A stretch of DNA of 5,598 bases from Candidatus Aenigmatarchaeota archaeon (GCA_026985775.1 JALSPV010000007.1:1-5598); one strand, 5' to 3'; counted from the first letter of the stretch, positions 1 to 5,405 are shown. Translations and numbers: made by a program. Notes: a model not told the origin generated them from the sequence alone.

Positions 1-1450
1 AATAATAGACCATGAAAAAAAGAAGTTCTCCGAAACGAGAAAACGAGCGATGCAAATAATCTCTAAGCTCAGAAAAGAAGAGCTTACAGTAGAAAAGATG
101 ATAGAGCTTTACGATTCTCACGGAATACATCCAGAAATGCTTAAGGAAAGATTTGGAGTTAAGATACCCCCCAACTTCTACGCTCTTGTAACCGCAAGAC
201 ACGGAAAAGAAGAAAGGAAAAAAGAAAGGTCGCTACCGAGCGTGGAAGGCTATGCTCAAACACAAAGATTATATTACGAAAACCCAGAGCTTTTTGAATT
301 TGATGCAAAAGTTTTGAAAATACTCCCAGAGAACTGGGTTGTGCTCGATAAAACAGCTTTTTATCCCCGCGGAGGTGGACAAGAACCAGACTTAGGAAAA
401 ATCGCAAACTCAAATGTTGTTGATGTGGAATCGATTGGAAATGTTATTTTGCACAAAGTTGATTGCGTTACCTTTAAAGAGGGTGATGTTGTTAAGTGCG
501 TTGTTGATAAGGAGAGGAGAAAAAAGATAATGGTCCACCATACTGCTGTACACATACTTAATGGTGCATGTAGAAATGTTCTTGGTTCGCATGTATGGCA
601 GGCTGGTTCTTACAAAGATGACAAAAAAGCTCGTTTGGATATAACACACTACAAAAGTATAAGCGAAGAAGAGCTGGAAAAAATAGAAAAAATATGCAAT
701 GAAATAATAGCAAAAGCTATTACTGTAGAGAAATTTGTTCTCCCCAGAACTGAGGCAGAGAAGAAATATGGATTCAGAATATATCAAGGCGGTGCAGTAC
801 CAGGAAGAGAAATAAGAATTGTTAAAATAGATGGTTTTGACATAGAAGCCTGCGGAGGTTTGCATGTGAACAATACCGCTGAAGTTGGAGGAATAGTAAT
901 TCTTAATACAACGAAAATCCAAGATGCCGTTGTAAGATTGGAAATAGTTGCAGGAGATGCGCTCAAAGAGCTTGAGAAAAGTATTGAAAGTAAAATAAAC
1001 AGACTTTGTGAAATTCTTAAATCAAGCGAAGATAAATTAGTTCAAAAAGTTAAAGAGCTTATTGAAGAAAAGGAAATACTTGAGAAAAAGCTGAAGGAAA
1101 GAAAAAAGAACCTTGTAAAAAGTGTTGAACACACGTTAGAACGCGAAAAAATTGCTAATTTCATTGCAGTTATTTCACGCATAGATGCGGAGATGAATAC
1201 ACTTAGAGAGATTTCGAGAAGAATTTCAGATTCTAGCACGGTAGTCGTGTTAATAGGGAAAAAGAACCAGATATTTGTAGCATGTGGAGAAAACACAGGA
1301 ATAAATGCTAGGAAACTTTTAAGTGAGCTCATCAAAAAGTTTGGTGGAAAGGGAGGAGGAAGCAAAAAAATTGCACAAGGTTTTGTTGAAAATGCAGAAG
1401 GTGTTGAAAAATGGTTGAAAGAGAAGCTGAGAGAATTAGGGAAAAACTGA
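1..1450 (+). CDS. alaS: Alanyl-tRNA synthetase, C-terminal half (5' end outside window)
   Basis: This enzyme charges tRNA-Ala with alanine in the cytosol and hydrolyses mischarged Ser- and Gly-tRNA-Ala. The frame is open from base 2, so the gene begins upstream; the ATG at 50 is only an internal methionine and residues below count from it. Visible in order are the archaeal signature LYDSHGIHPE (about 20-29), the editing-domain entry FYPRGGGQ (104-111), the zinc-binding HxxxH (H164, H168) and CGGLH (C268, H272), a lysine/glutamate-rich coiled coil (about 300-360), and a DHHA1/C-Ala domain with GGKGGG (432-437) near the end. About 483 residues are present, roughly half of an archaeal AlaRS of about 900. 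All four zinc-ligand positions of the editing site are kept; Leu occupies the CGGxH position where many relatives have Thr. The end looks natural, and the last 40 bases overlap a small ORF in another frame. Confidence 0.96.
   Translation, partial: IIDHEKKKFSETRKRAMQIISKLRKEELTVEKMIELYDSHGIHPEMLKERFGVKIPPNFYALVTARHGKEERKKERSLPSVEGYAQTQRLYYENPELFEFDAKVLKILPENWVVLDKTAFYPRGGGQEPDLGKIANSNVVDVESIGNVILHKVDCVTFKEGDVVKCVVDKERRKKIMVHHTAVHILNGACRNVLGSHVWQAGSYKDDKKARLDITHYKSISEEELEKIEKICNEIIAKAITVEKFVLPRTEAEKKYGFRIYQGGAVPGREIRIVKIDGFDIEACGGLHVNNTAEVGGIVILNTTKIQDAVVRLEIVAGDALKELEKSIESKINRLCEILKSSEDKLVQKVKELIEEKEILEKKLKERKKNLVKSVEHTLEREKIANFIAVISRIDAEMNTLREISRRISDSSTVVVLIGKKNQIFVACGENTGINARKLLSELIKKFGGKGGGSKKIAQGFVENAEGVEKWLKEKLRELGKN
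1400..1403 (+). promoter_or_regulatory. Shine-Dalgarno site for the small ORF at 1411
   Basis: GGTG lies inside the alaS coding sequence, 7 bases before the ATG at 1411. The spacing equals that of the GGTG before the thioredoxin-like gene on the other strand. It supports initiation at 1411, but a GGTG can easily occur by chance within coding sequence. Confidence 0.45.
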
Positions 1451-1566
1451 AAGTAATTAAGGAAATCGCAAATTTACTTTCTTGCTCACAGGAAGAAGTT
1501 GTGAAAAGAGTTGAAAAACTCACCCAAGAAGTAAAAAAGTTAAGAAGTTGTGTTAAGGAAAGCTGA
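1411..1566 (+). CDS. Small AlaRS-helix-like protein, 51 residues
   Basis: The ORF starts with ATG inside the last codons of alaS, overlaps it by 40 bases in a different frame, and continues 116 bases past the alaS stop to TGA. A stop at 1405-1407 in this frame prevents a longer N-terminus. The product is almost entirely helical and charged. V30, V34, L37, V41, L44 and V48 follow a regular 4-3-4-3-4 spacing, as in a coiled coil. The middle, ANLLSCSQEEVVKRVEKL (20-37), resembles the '..LL.....E.V..KV..L' segment that precedes the coiled coil in AlaRS and in the neighbouring alaS product (about residues 314-349), with about 10 of 36 identical positions by eye. It has two cysteines (C25, C47). 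It could be a free AlaRS-like helix that binds the synthetase, the remnant of a duplication, or a chance ORF. The function is unknown. Its last 27 bases overlap the thioredoxin-like gene on the other strand. Confidence 0.5.
   Translation: MVEREAERIREKLKVIKEIANLLSCSQEEVVKRVEKLTQEVKKLRSCVKES
1503..1521 (-). terminator. Possible terminator for the nuclease/thioredoxin transcript
   Basis: Read on the minus strand just past the thioredoxin-like stop codon, a T6 run (1533-1538) is followed by a 5-bp perfect hairpin (GAGTT, loop of 4, AACTC, 1508-1521) and then TTTT. The layout resembles a weak intrinsic terminator. On the plus strand the same bases would form a stem with a GAAA tetraloop inside the small ORF. 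Confidence 0.3.
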
Positions 1567-2001
1567 GCATATTTCAGGTGGATGCGAATATAAATTGCAT
1601 ATTTCTTTTTCAAGTTCATTTAGTCCAATCAGCTTATCTTTAAACACTTTTTTCCCCTTCTGACCAATAATGTAAATGTAAGGAATATCAAGAATTGGCA
1701 GATTTGGATATTGCTCTGTATTTAGCGAAATTACGCGAAGCCTTCCTTTGAATTTGTCTGCAAGCTCGCTTAAATTCTGCTCGTACTCTATACATTTCTC
1801 ACAATCATAGCTCCAAACATAAGTTAGCAAAACGTCGTCTTCCCTCAAAAATCTCTCTAGAACTTTTTTCTCAGGCTGATAGGTCATAAAAACAGGATAA
1901 TTACTTTTTTGAGACGGTAAAAGAATATACGTTAAAGAGCTTGCTCCGAGTATGAAAACAGCAAAAAAGGCAAGCAAAAGCTTTTGTTTCCCTTCTCTCA
2001 T
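1540..2001 (-). CDS. Membrane-anchored thioredoxin-like protein
   Basis: This 153-residue protein probably acts in thiol-disulfide exchange outside the cytoplasmic membrane. The N-terminus has a short basic stretch (R2, K5, K7), then a hydrophobic segment at about 8-28 that could be an uncleaved signal anchor. It is followed by a thioredoxin-fold domain with a CEKC active site (C67, C70), a beta strand RLRVISLN (87-94), and P107 in DIPYIYIIG, the expected cis-proline before the strand. Two more cysteines, C135 and C145, lie in the C-terminal tail and could form a second pair. The ATG overlaps the TGA of the upstream nuclease gene as ATGA (1998-2001), and AGGTG sits 7 bases before the start, so translation is probably coupled. 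The 3' end overlaps the convergent small ORF by 27 bases. The substrate and redox direction (oxidase, reductase or isomerase) cannot be read from sequence. Confidence 0.85.
   Translation of the reverse strand: MREGKQKLLLAFFAVFILGASSLTYILLPSQKSNYPVFMTYQPEKKVLERFLREDDVLLTYVWSYDCEKCIEYEQNLSELADKFKGRLRVISLNTEQYPNLPILDIPYIYIIGQKGKKVFKDKLIGLNELEKEICNLYSHPPEICSAFLNTTS
1602..1610 (+). terminator. T-rich tract possibly ending the alaS transcript
   Basis: TTTCTTTTT lies 36 bases past the small ORF and inside the opposite-strand thioredoxin-like gene. Archaeal transcription often stops at short T-rich tracts. No stem is evident and the call is weak. Confidence 0.2.
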
Positions 2002-2828
2002 ACACTTGCACCTATTATTTCACATGCTTCTTTTCTTATTTTCTCAGCTCTGCTTTCAGATAAAATTTTTTTCACAAGATCGAATTTTTTCAAAATATCC
2101 TTGCAAAATGCTATCCCAAAAGATATTAGCTTTTGTTCCTCGTTCTTTTGTAGAGTTTTTAAAATTGTTATTGGATATAAGTTTTTCCTTTCGAGCATTT
2201 TTTCAATGCTTTCATTCCCTGCATACCTCCAACCCGTTAGCTTCATTCCTCTGCATCGTGCGAATTTCTTTGAATCTTGAGAAAATCTCGTGTTTGTGAA
2301 TATCCATGCTTTTGAAAAGTTAAAATTGTGCATACCTGCTCTAAAACCATCTTTCAAATCGAGAAACCGAGCATAAGTATAAAGAGTTTCCTTTATCCCT
2401 GTATAGCTCCCGGGAATATTGTGAAATTTACATTCTATCATGAAAATTTCTCCATTTTTTTCTGCTATTACATCTATTTCATGAGAAACACAAAAACCGC
2501 GAAGAATAACATTTGTTTTTGTTCTGTATCCATATTCTTCTAAAAGTCTAGCAACGAATTTCTCAAATTCGTAGCCAGCCGGTCCGAGCCTGAACAAAGA
2601 CATTTTCAAATCATAGATAGCATGTTTTTCCGCTATTCTCTCTTTCAAAAGCTTTAAAACCATTTTCAGTATCTCAGTAGTTTTTATTCCGTCATAAATT
2701 TTTTTCTCGATTTCTTCTGCTATTTCTTCAGCTATTTTCCTGCTCGCACCCGCACGCATACACGTTCTTATTATTTTTTTCTTGCTGAATGGTTCTTTCC
2801 TACCATCTCTTTTCAACACAAAAACCAT
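1998..2828 (-). CDS. ATP-cone plus Mrr-like PD-(D/E)xK nuclease fusion protein
   Basis: This 276-residue protein joins a nucleotide-sensing domain to a nuclease fold. Residues 3-80 match the ATP-cone of ribonucleotide reductases and NrdR: VLKRDGRKEPFSKKKII at the start, then amphipathic helices ending in HAIYDLKMSLFRL. From about 85 a restriction-endonuclease-like domain follows. It has a helix with E89, then D119 in HEIDVIAE, then E132-C-K134 as the ExK motif, giving a complete E...D...ExK set. WIFTNTRFS (175-183) and MKLTGWRY (195-202) resemble the later strands of Mrr-type domains. The last 60 or so residues are helical. The family link is confident; nuclease activity gated by ATP or dATP is inferred, and the role (repair, restriction or nucleotide-pool sensing) is unknown. 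No Shine-Dalgarno site precedes the ATG, which suggests a leaderless first gene, and its stop overlaps the thioredoxin-like start. Confidence 0.87.
   Translation of the reverse strand: MVFVLKRDGRKEPFSKKKIIRTCMRAGASRKIAEEIAEEIEKKIYDGIKTTEILKMVLKLLKERIAEKHAIYDLKMSLFRLGPAGYEFEKFVARLLEEYGYRTKTNVILRGFCVSHEIDVIAEKNGEIFMIECKFHNIPGSYTGIKETLYTYARFLDLKDGFRAGMHNFNFSKAWIFTNTRFSQDSKKFARCRGMKLTGWRYAGNESIEKMLERKNLYPITILKTLQKNEEQKLISFGIAFCKDILKKFDLVKKILSESRAEKIRKEACEIIGASV
2009..2013 (-). promoter_or_regulatory. Shine-Dalgarno site of the thioredoxin-like gene
   Basis: AGGTG on the minus strand sits 7 bases before the ATG at 2001, within the end of the nuclease coding sequence. It fits the archaeal GGTGA type and fixes the start, together with the ATGA stop/start overlap. 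Confidence 0.65.
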
Positions 2829-2846
2829 AGAGATAAATTAATTTTT

Positions 2847-2860
2847 GAAAAATAAAAAAT
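2847..2860 (-). terminator. T-rich tract between the transporter and nuclease genes
   Basis: On the minus strand ATTTTTTATTTTTC follows the transporter stop codon by 7 bases in a 39-base gap. It is a plausible archaeal T-tract terminator for the arsR-transporter transcript. The same bases lie about 26 before the nuclease start and could also serve as its TATA-like element after the purine stretch AGAGAGA, so the two roles cannot be separated by eye. Confidence 0.45.
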
Positions 2861-2867
2861 TCTCTCT

Positions 2868-3674
2868 TTAAACTACTCCAAGCATTTTCAAGGCCATGTA
2901 GATCATAACAATAATAAACAACCATTTTAACCATTTCGGATGAACCTTATGAGCTATGTGCGCTCCTATCTGTGCCGTTGGAATGCTTGTACCAGCTAAC
3001 AAAGCCCATTGAAGTAAATTAACATAACCTATAGAATAGGGAGGTAAACCTGTAGCATTAAGTCCATAAAGTATGTAAGCCATTGCCCCTCCCAGACTTG
3101 TGAATATCATAACCGCTGTTGATGTTCCAACCGCTTCATGCATGTGATAGTTCAAAAATATTACCATTAAAGGAACCATTAAGACCCCGCCACCAATCCC
3201 TATCAGCCCCGTAACAAATCCGAAAACAATACCTAAAAAGATATAGGTTATCGGATTTGCATGAACCTCTCCTTTTACCCTTATAGGATGTGAGGTCGCC
3301 ATTCTTAGCGCACTCAAAAGAATTGTTATTGCGAAAATGGTTTTGAGAATATTGGCATTTAGAATACTTGCAACATATGCTCCAAGAAATGTAAATACCA
3401 TACTTGTTAAACCGAGAAGTAATGCTTGTCTCCATAATACAACTTCTTTTTTATGATGTCTGAGAGAACTACTCAAAGCGGTGGGAAAAACGACTAATAA
3501 ATTAGTTCCAAAAGCAACTCTTATGGCAATACTAGGATTTATTCCCATTGTTGTTAAAAGCCAGTACTGAACCGGTATCATTATGAAACATCCACCGACA
3601 CCAAGCATGCCAGATACAAGCCCGACACCAATTCCTGTTAAGAGCAAAACAATAATGTAAAGTGCATTGATCAT
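2868..3674 (-). CDS. TauE/SafE (DUF81) family membrane transporter
   Basis: This 268-residue integral membrane protein has about eight hydrophobic segments and the internal duplication typical of the TauE/SafE family. The two repeats show the family glycine motif: GLVSGMLGVGGCFIMIP (18-34) and GFVTGLIGIGGGVLMVP (152-168). Each is followed by a segment of the type 'A.GTN/S' (AFGTNLL at 54-60; AVGTSTAVMI in the second half). The short polar loop around 127-141 separates the halves. Family members move sulfite, sulfoacetate, taurine-derived anions or other sulfur compounds, but the substrate cannot be assigned here. C29 replaces the third glycine of the first repeat, while the second repeat keeps GGG. 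The start is fixed by an AGGTGA ribosome site formed from the last two codons of the upstream arsR gene, 5 bases before the ATG, so the two are co-transcribed and probably co-regulated. Confidence 0.9.
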   Translation of the reverse strand: MINALYIIVLLLTGIGVGLVSGMLGVGGCFIMIPVQYWLLTTMGINPSIAIRVAFGTNLLVVFPTALSSSLRHHKKEVVLWRQALLLGLTSMVFTFLGAYVASILNANILKTIFAITILLSALRMATSHPIRVKGEVHANPITYIFLGIVFGFVTGLIGIGGGVLMVPLMVIFLNYHMHEAVGTSTAVMIFTSLGGAMAYILYGLNATGLPPYSIGYVNLLQWALLAGTSIPTAQIGAHIAHKVHPKWLKWLFIIVMIYMALKMLGVV

Positions 3675-3679
3675 TCATC

Positions 3680-3685
3680 TCACCT
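3680..3685 (-). promoter_or_regulatory. Shine-Dalgarno site of the transporter gene, overlapping the arsR stop
   Basis: AGGTGA on the minus strand contains the TGA stop of the ArsR-family gene and ends 5 bases before the transporter ATG. It is the strongest ribosome-binding site in the window. The arrangement suggests translation of the transporter by ribosomes finishing the repressor. Confidence 0.75.
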
Positions 3686-3943
3686 ATTTGTAAGAATTTC
3701 TAAAACACGTTTTACTCTAGGTTCCACCAATCTGTAAAAAACCTTCTTTCCCTCTTTTCGTGAACACACTATCCCAGCTTCCTCTAGCTTAGCAAGATGA
3801 ATAGAAATAGTTGGTTGAGATTTCTCGGTTCTTTCAACTATTTCACAGACGCATTTCTCTCCTTCAAATAAAAGATCGAGTATTTTTAATCGCGTTTCGT
3901 CGCCAAGTACTTTGAATATTTTAGCAAGCTCTTTGTAACGCAT
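3680..3943 (-). CDS. ArsR/SmtB-family winged-helix transcriptional repressor
   Basis: This 87-residue DNA-binding protein has the standard ArsR-family layout. LAKIFKVLGDETRLKILDLL (6-25) is the typical first helical region. KCVCEIVE (30-37) leads into the recognition helix KSQPTISIHLAKLEEAGIV (41-59), and the wing carries RKEGKKVFYRL (62-72). C31 and C33 form a CVC motif at the place of the ELCVC metalloid site of ArsR, and C60 lies at the start of the wing. Such cysteines bind As(III)/Sb(III) or other metals, or respond to persulfide in related proteins; which applies here is not visible. It is the first gene of an operon with a TauE/SafE transporter. No Shine-Dalgarno site precedes the ATG, and a TATA-like box sits about 26 bases upstream, so the mRNA is probably leaderless. 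Overlapping palindromes there suggest self-repression. Confidence 0.92.
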   Translation of the reverse strand: MRYKELAKIFKVLGDETRLKILDLLFEGEKCVCEIVERTEKSQPTISIHLAKLEEAGIVCSRKEGKKVFYRLVEPRVKRVLEILTNR

Positions 3944-3944
3944 A

Positions 3945-3970
3945 AAATATATTTACATGTTTAAATATTT
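3945..3970. promoter_or_regulatory. Imperfect palindrome, candidate ArsR-family operator
   Basis: A 26-base imperfect inverted repeat is centred on ACATGT between 3957 and 3958; 10 of 13 symmetric pairs are complementary. It directly precedes the repressor start and overlaps the likely transcription start and TATA box, where a bound repressor would block transcription. ArsR-family operators are usually imperfect AT-rich palindromes of this size. The strong AT bias makes chance symmetry more likely. Confidence 0.45.
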
Positions 3971-3973
3971 AAA
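3966..3973 (-). promoter_or_regulatory. TATA box of the arsR-transporter operon
   Basis: On the minus strand TTTAAATA follows an A-rich stretch (CAAAAAAT) that could be the BRE. Its centre is about 26 bases from 3944, placing the transcription start at or next to the ATG. It is half of a perfect 14-base palindrome, TTTAAATATTTAAA (3960-3973). Confidence 0.55.
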
Positions 3974-4007
3974 TTTTTTGATATTACACTAAGAATCGTT
4001 TTAATAC

Positions 4008-4015
4008 TTAATATA
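4008..4015 (+). promoter_or_regulatory. Likely TATA box of the HEPN gene
   Basis: TTAATATA lies about 30 bases before the ATG at 4042, giving an expected transcription start near 4037 and an essentially leaderless mRNA. No GGTG-type ribosome site is present. TTTTAATA slightly upstream (3999-4006) is an alternative. Confidence 0.4.
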
Positions 4016-4041
4016 AAAAATATAAAATAAAAATAGATTTT

Positions 4042-5364
4042 ATGAGTATTGTAGAATATCTTCAAAGTCTGGCGAAAGAAGTCGGAAGATTGCTTGCATC
4101 CTTAAAAGCAAACAATACACTTAGAAAAACAAAAAAAATTCACATAAAGCGACATATAAAAGAGTTGGAGTATAAAAACGGCAGAATCGTTCGCTGCGTA
4201 GAATTGTTCTTTCCCATAATAAGAGAAGAATGGGACTGGAGATATTTGTCAGATGTTATCAACAAAATTCGAAGCTCTTCTTTATATGAAAAAAACATAC
4301 AAAAAATAAGCGAAGAATATTCAATCTCTGAGCAACAGGCAGATGTTTATCTTTCTAAATTTGTTCACGAATGCATGAAGTGCTTCCTTAATAATAACCC
4401 AAACAAAGTTATTGAAGTAATATTCACTTTTCTGAATGATTTGGAAGACGGAACAAGGGAGTGGAAAGTTAAAGCATTCATAAAAGGAATTGGATTAGAA
4501 GCAGAGAAAATTAAAATCTCCAAAAATGCTTTGCTAAGAAAACCTACTCCCTCGGATTTTGAAGAAGAAACGCCTTTAGATGTACCAATATTTAACAAAC
4601 TAACTGTTTTTCCTTCTGCAATCTTAGAAATTAATCTCCGTACTAAGAAAAAAGCGCTGCTCTCCATTGAGCTGGAAAAATTAGTGATAGCACTTCGACT
4701 TTACAAAATCTGTTCGCTTTTTGTTCTTGAAACCATATGGCAACCAAAGTCAATACTACTACCAACACACATATACAAAACACACTTTAATGCACACCTT
4801 AACTACACGTATACTATAGAGCGATCTGAAGAGGTTCATCTTTCAAAATTTGTAAACAAAATCTCATCTCTTTTACCCTTAGATGAAAATGGGAAATTGT
4901 TATTTTCAGACCCGTGCAGCATAGCAATTTTAAGATATCAAGATGCACTCTTAAAATCGGAGAATATAGAAAATAAAATTGCCTACGGAATAATGGGATT
5001 AGAGGCTCTTTACTTAAAAGCTGATGAAAGAGGCGAGCTTTCTCATAGATTGGCTCAGCGAGTAGCAAAAACTATTGGATTTTTAGGTGAGCAACCAATT
5101 AAACTCTACACCCTCATCAAGAAAGGATATGAAATTAGAAGCTCTTTTGTTCATGGCTCCTGTCTAATTTCAGAAAAAGAAGAAAAATTAAGTTCGCTGC
5201 TAGAAAATATTTTAGAGTGCCTTCGAAAATCAATTATACTTTTTCTCCAGTTAAGAAATTATAAAGAGAAAGAAAAATTTATAACCACCATCGATAATAG
5301 TATACTCGACGATTCTGTAGCAACAAAACTGAAAAAACTCCTTGAAGAAATATTGATCACTTAA
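4042..5364 (+). CDS. HEPN-domain (ApeA-like) protein, putative ribonuclease
   Basis: This is a 440-residue soluble protein. The N-terminal part is helical (about 1-120). The middle (about 120-240) has a beta-rich stretch with WKVKAFIKGI, PSAILEI (about 192-198) and a conserved-looking IALRLYK segment. The C-terminal part from about 290 is a HEPN domain: helix IAYGIMGLEALYL, then ELSHRLAQRVAK (332-343), then YEIRSSFVHGS, in which R366 and H371 make the RX4H motif. In HEPN ribonucleases these two residues form the active site at a dimer interface, and ApeA-like HEPN proteins include anti-phage effectors and RNA-cleaving toxins. The assignment to HEPN is well supported by the motif and its helix context; RNA cleavage is inferred, and the middle domain is not one I can name. 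There is no antitoxin-like partner next to it. It has its own promoter, divergent from arsR, and its 3' end lies 53 bases from a tRNA gene. Confidence 0.75.
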   Translation: MSIVEYLQSLAKEVGRLLASLKANNTLRKTKKIHIKRHIKELEYKNGRIVRCVELFFPIIREEWDWRYLSDVINKIRSSSLYEKNIQKISEEYSISEQQADVYLSKFVHECMKCFLNNNPNKVIEVIFTFLNDLEDGTREWKVKAFIKGIGLEAEKIKISKNALLRKPTPSDFEEETPLDVPIFNKLTVFPSAILEINLRTKKKALLSIELEKLVIALRLYKICSLFVLETIWQPKSILLPTHIYKTHFNAHLNYTYTIERSEEVHLSKFVNKISSLLPLDENGKLLFSDPCSIAILRYQDALLKSENIENKIAYGIMGLEALYLKADERGELSHRLAQRVAKTIGFLGEQPIKLYTLIKKGYEIRSSFVHGSCLISEKEEKLSSLLENILECLRKSIILFLQLRNYKEKEKFITTIDNSILDDSVATKLKKLLEEILIT

Positions 5365-5377
5365 GAATTAATAAATT

Positions 5378-5383
5378 AAAAAA
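5378..5383 (-). terminator. T-rich terminator for the tRNA transcript
   Basis: An A6 run on the plus strand gives TTTTTT on the minus strand, 34 bases past the tRNA 3' end, within the AT-only stretch 5365-5390. The location suits an archaeal T-tract terminator. Confidence 0.4.
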
Positions 5384-5392
5384 TTATAAACC

Positions 5393-5405
5393 TATTTTGT
5401 TTTTT
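5393..5405 (+). terminator. T-rich terminator of the HEPN gene
   Basis: TATTTTGTTTTTT begins 28 bases after the stop codon and just before the convergent tRNA gene. Two T runs with no stem are typical of archaeal termination. Confidence 0.5.

Noticed and set aside
50..52. ATG at 50 as the true start of the first gene, making it a stand-alone editing (AlaX-like) protein
   Set aside because: The frame stays open to the window edge, and the upstream codons (IIDHEKKKFSETRKRA) continue the sequence expected before this point in archaeal AlaRS.
410..922. 170-residue minus-strand ORF inside alaS
   Set aside because: It is antisense to the conserved editing domain, and its Phe/Tyr/Ser-rich composition is what the reverse of Lys/Glu-rich coding sequence produces. 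No domain is recognisable.
1332..1619. 95-residue minus-strand ORF across the alaS end
   Set aside because: It overlaps alaS and the 3' end of the thioredoxin-like gene in another frame, has low-complexity Ser/Leu/Phe content and no ribosome site.
1952..2299. Two overlapping plus-strand ORFs (1952-2299 and 1984-2280) opposite the nuclease and thioredoxin genes
   Set aside because: They are Phe/Ser/Leu-rich reverse-strand shadows of Lys-rich coding sequence, and the opposite strand encodes a recognisable two-domain protein.
4365..4667. 100-residue minus-strand ORF inside the HEPN gene
   Set aside because: It is a shadow of the HEPN reading frame with no recognisable motif and no promoter or ribosome site.
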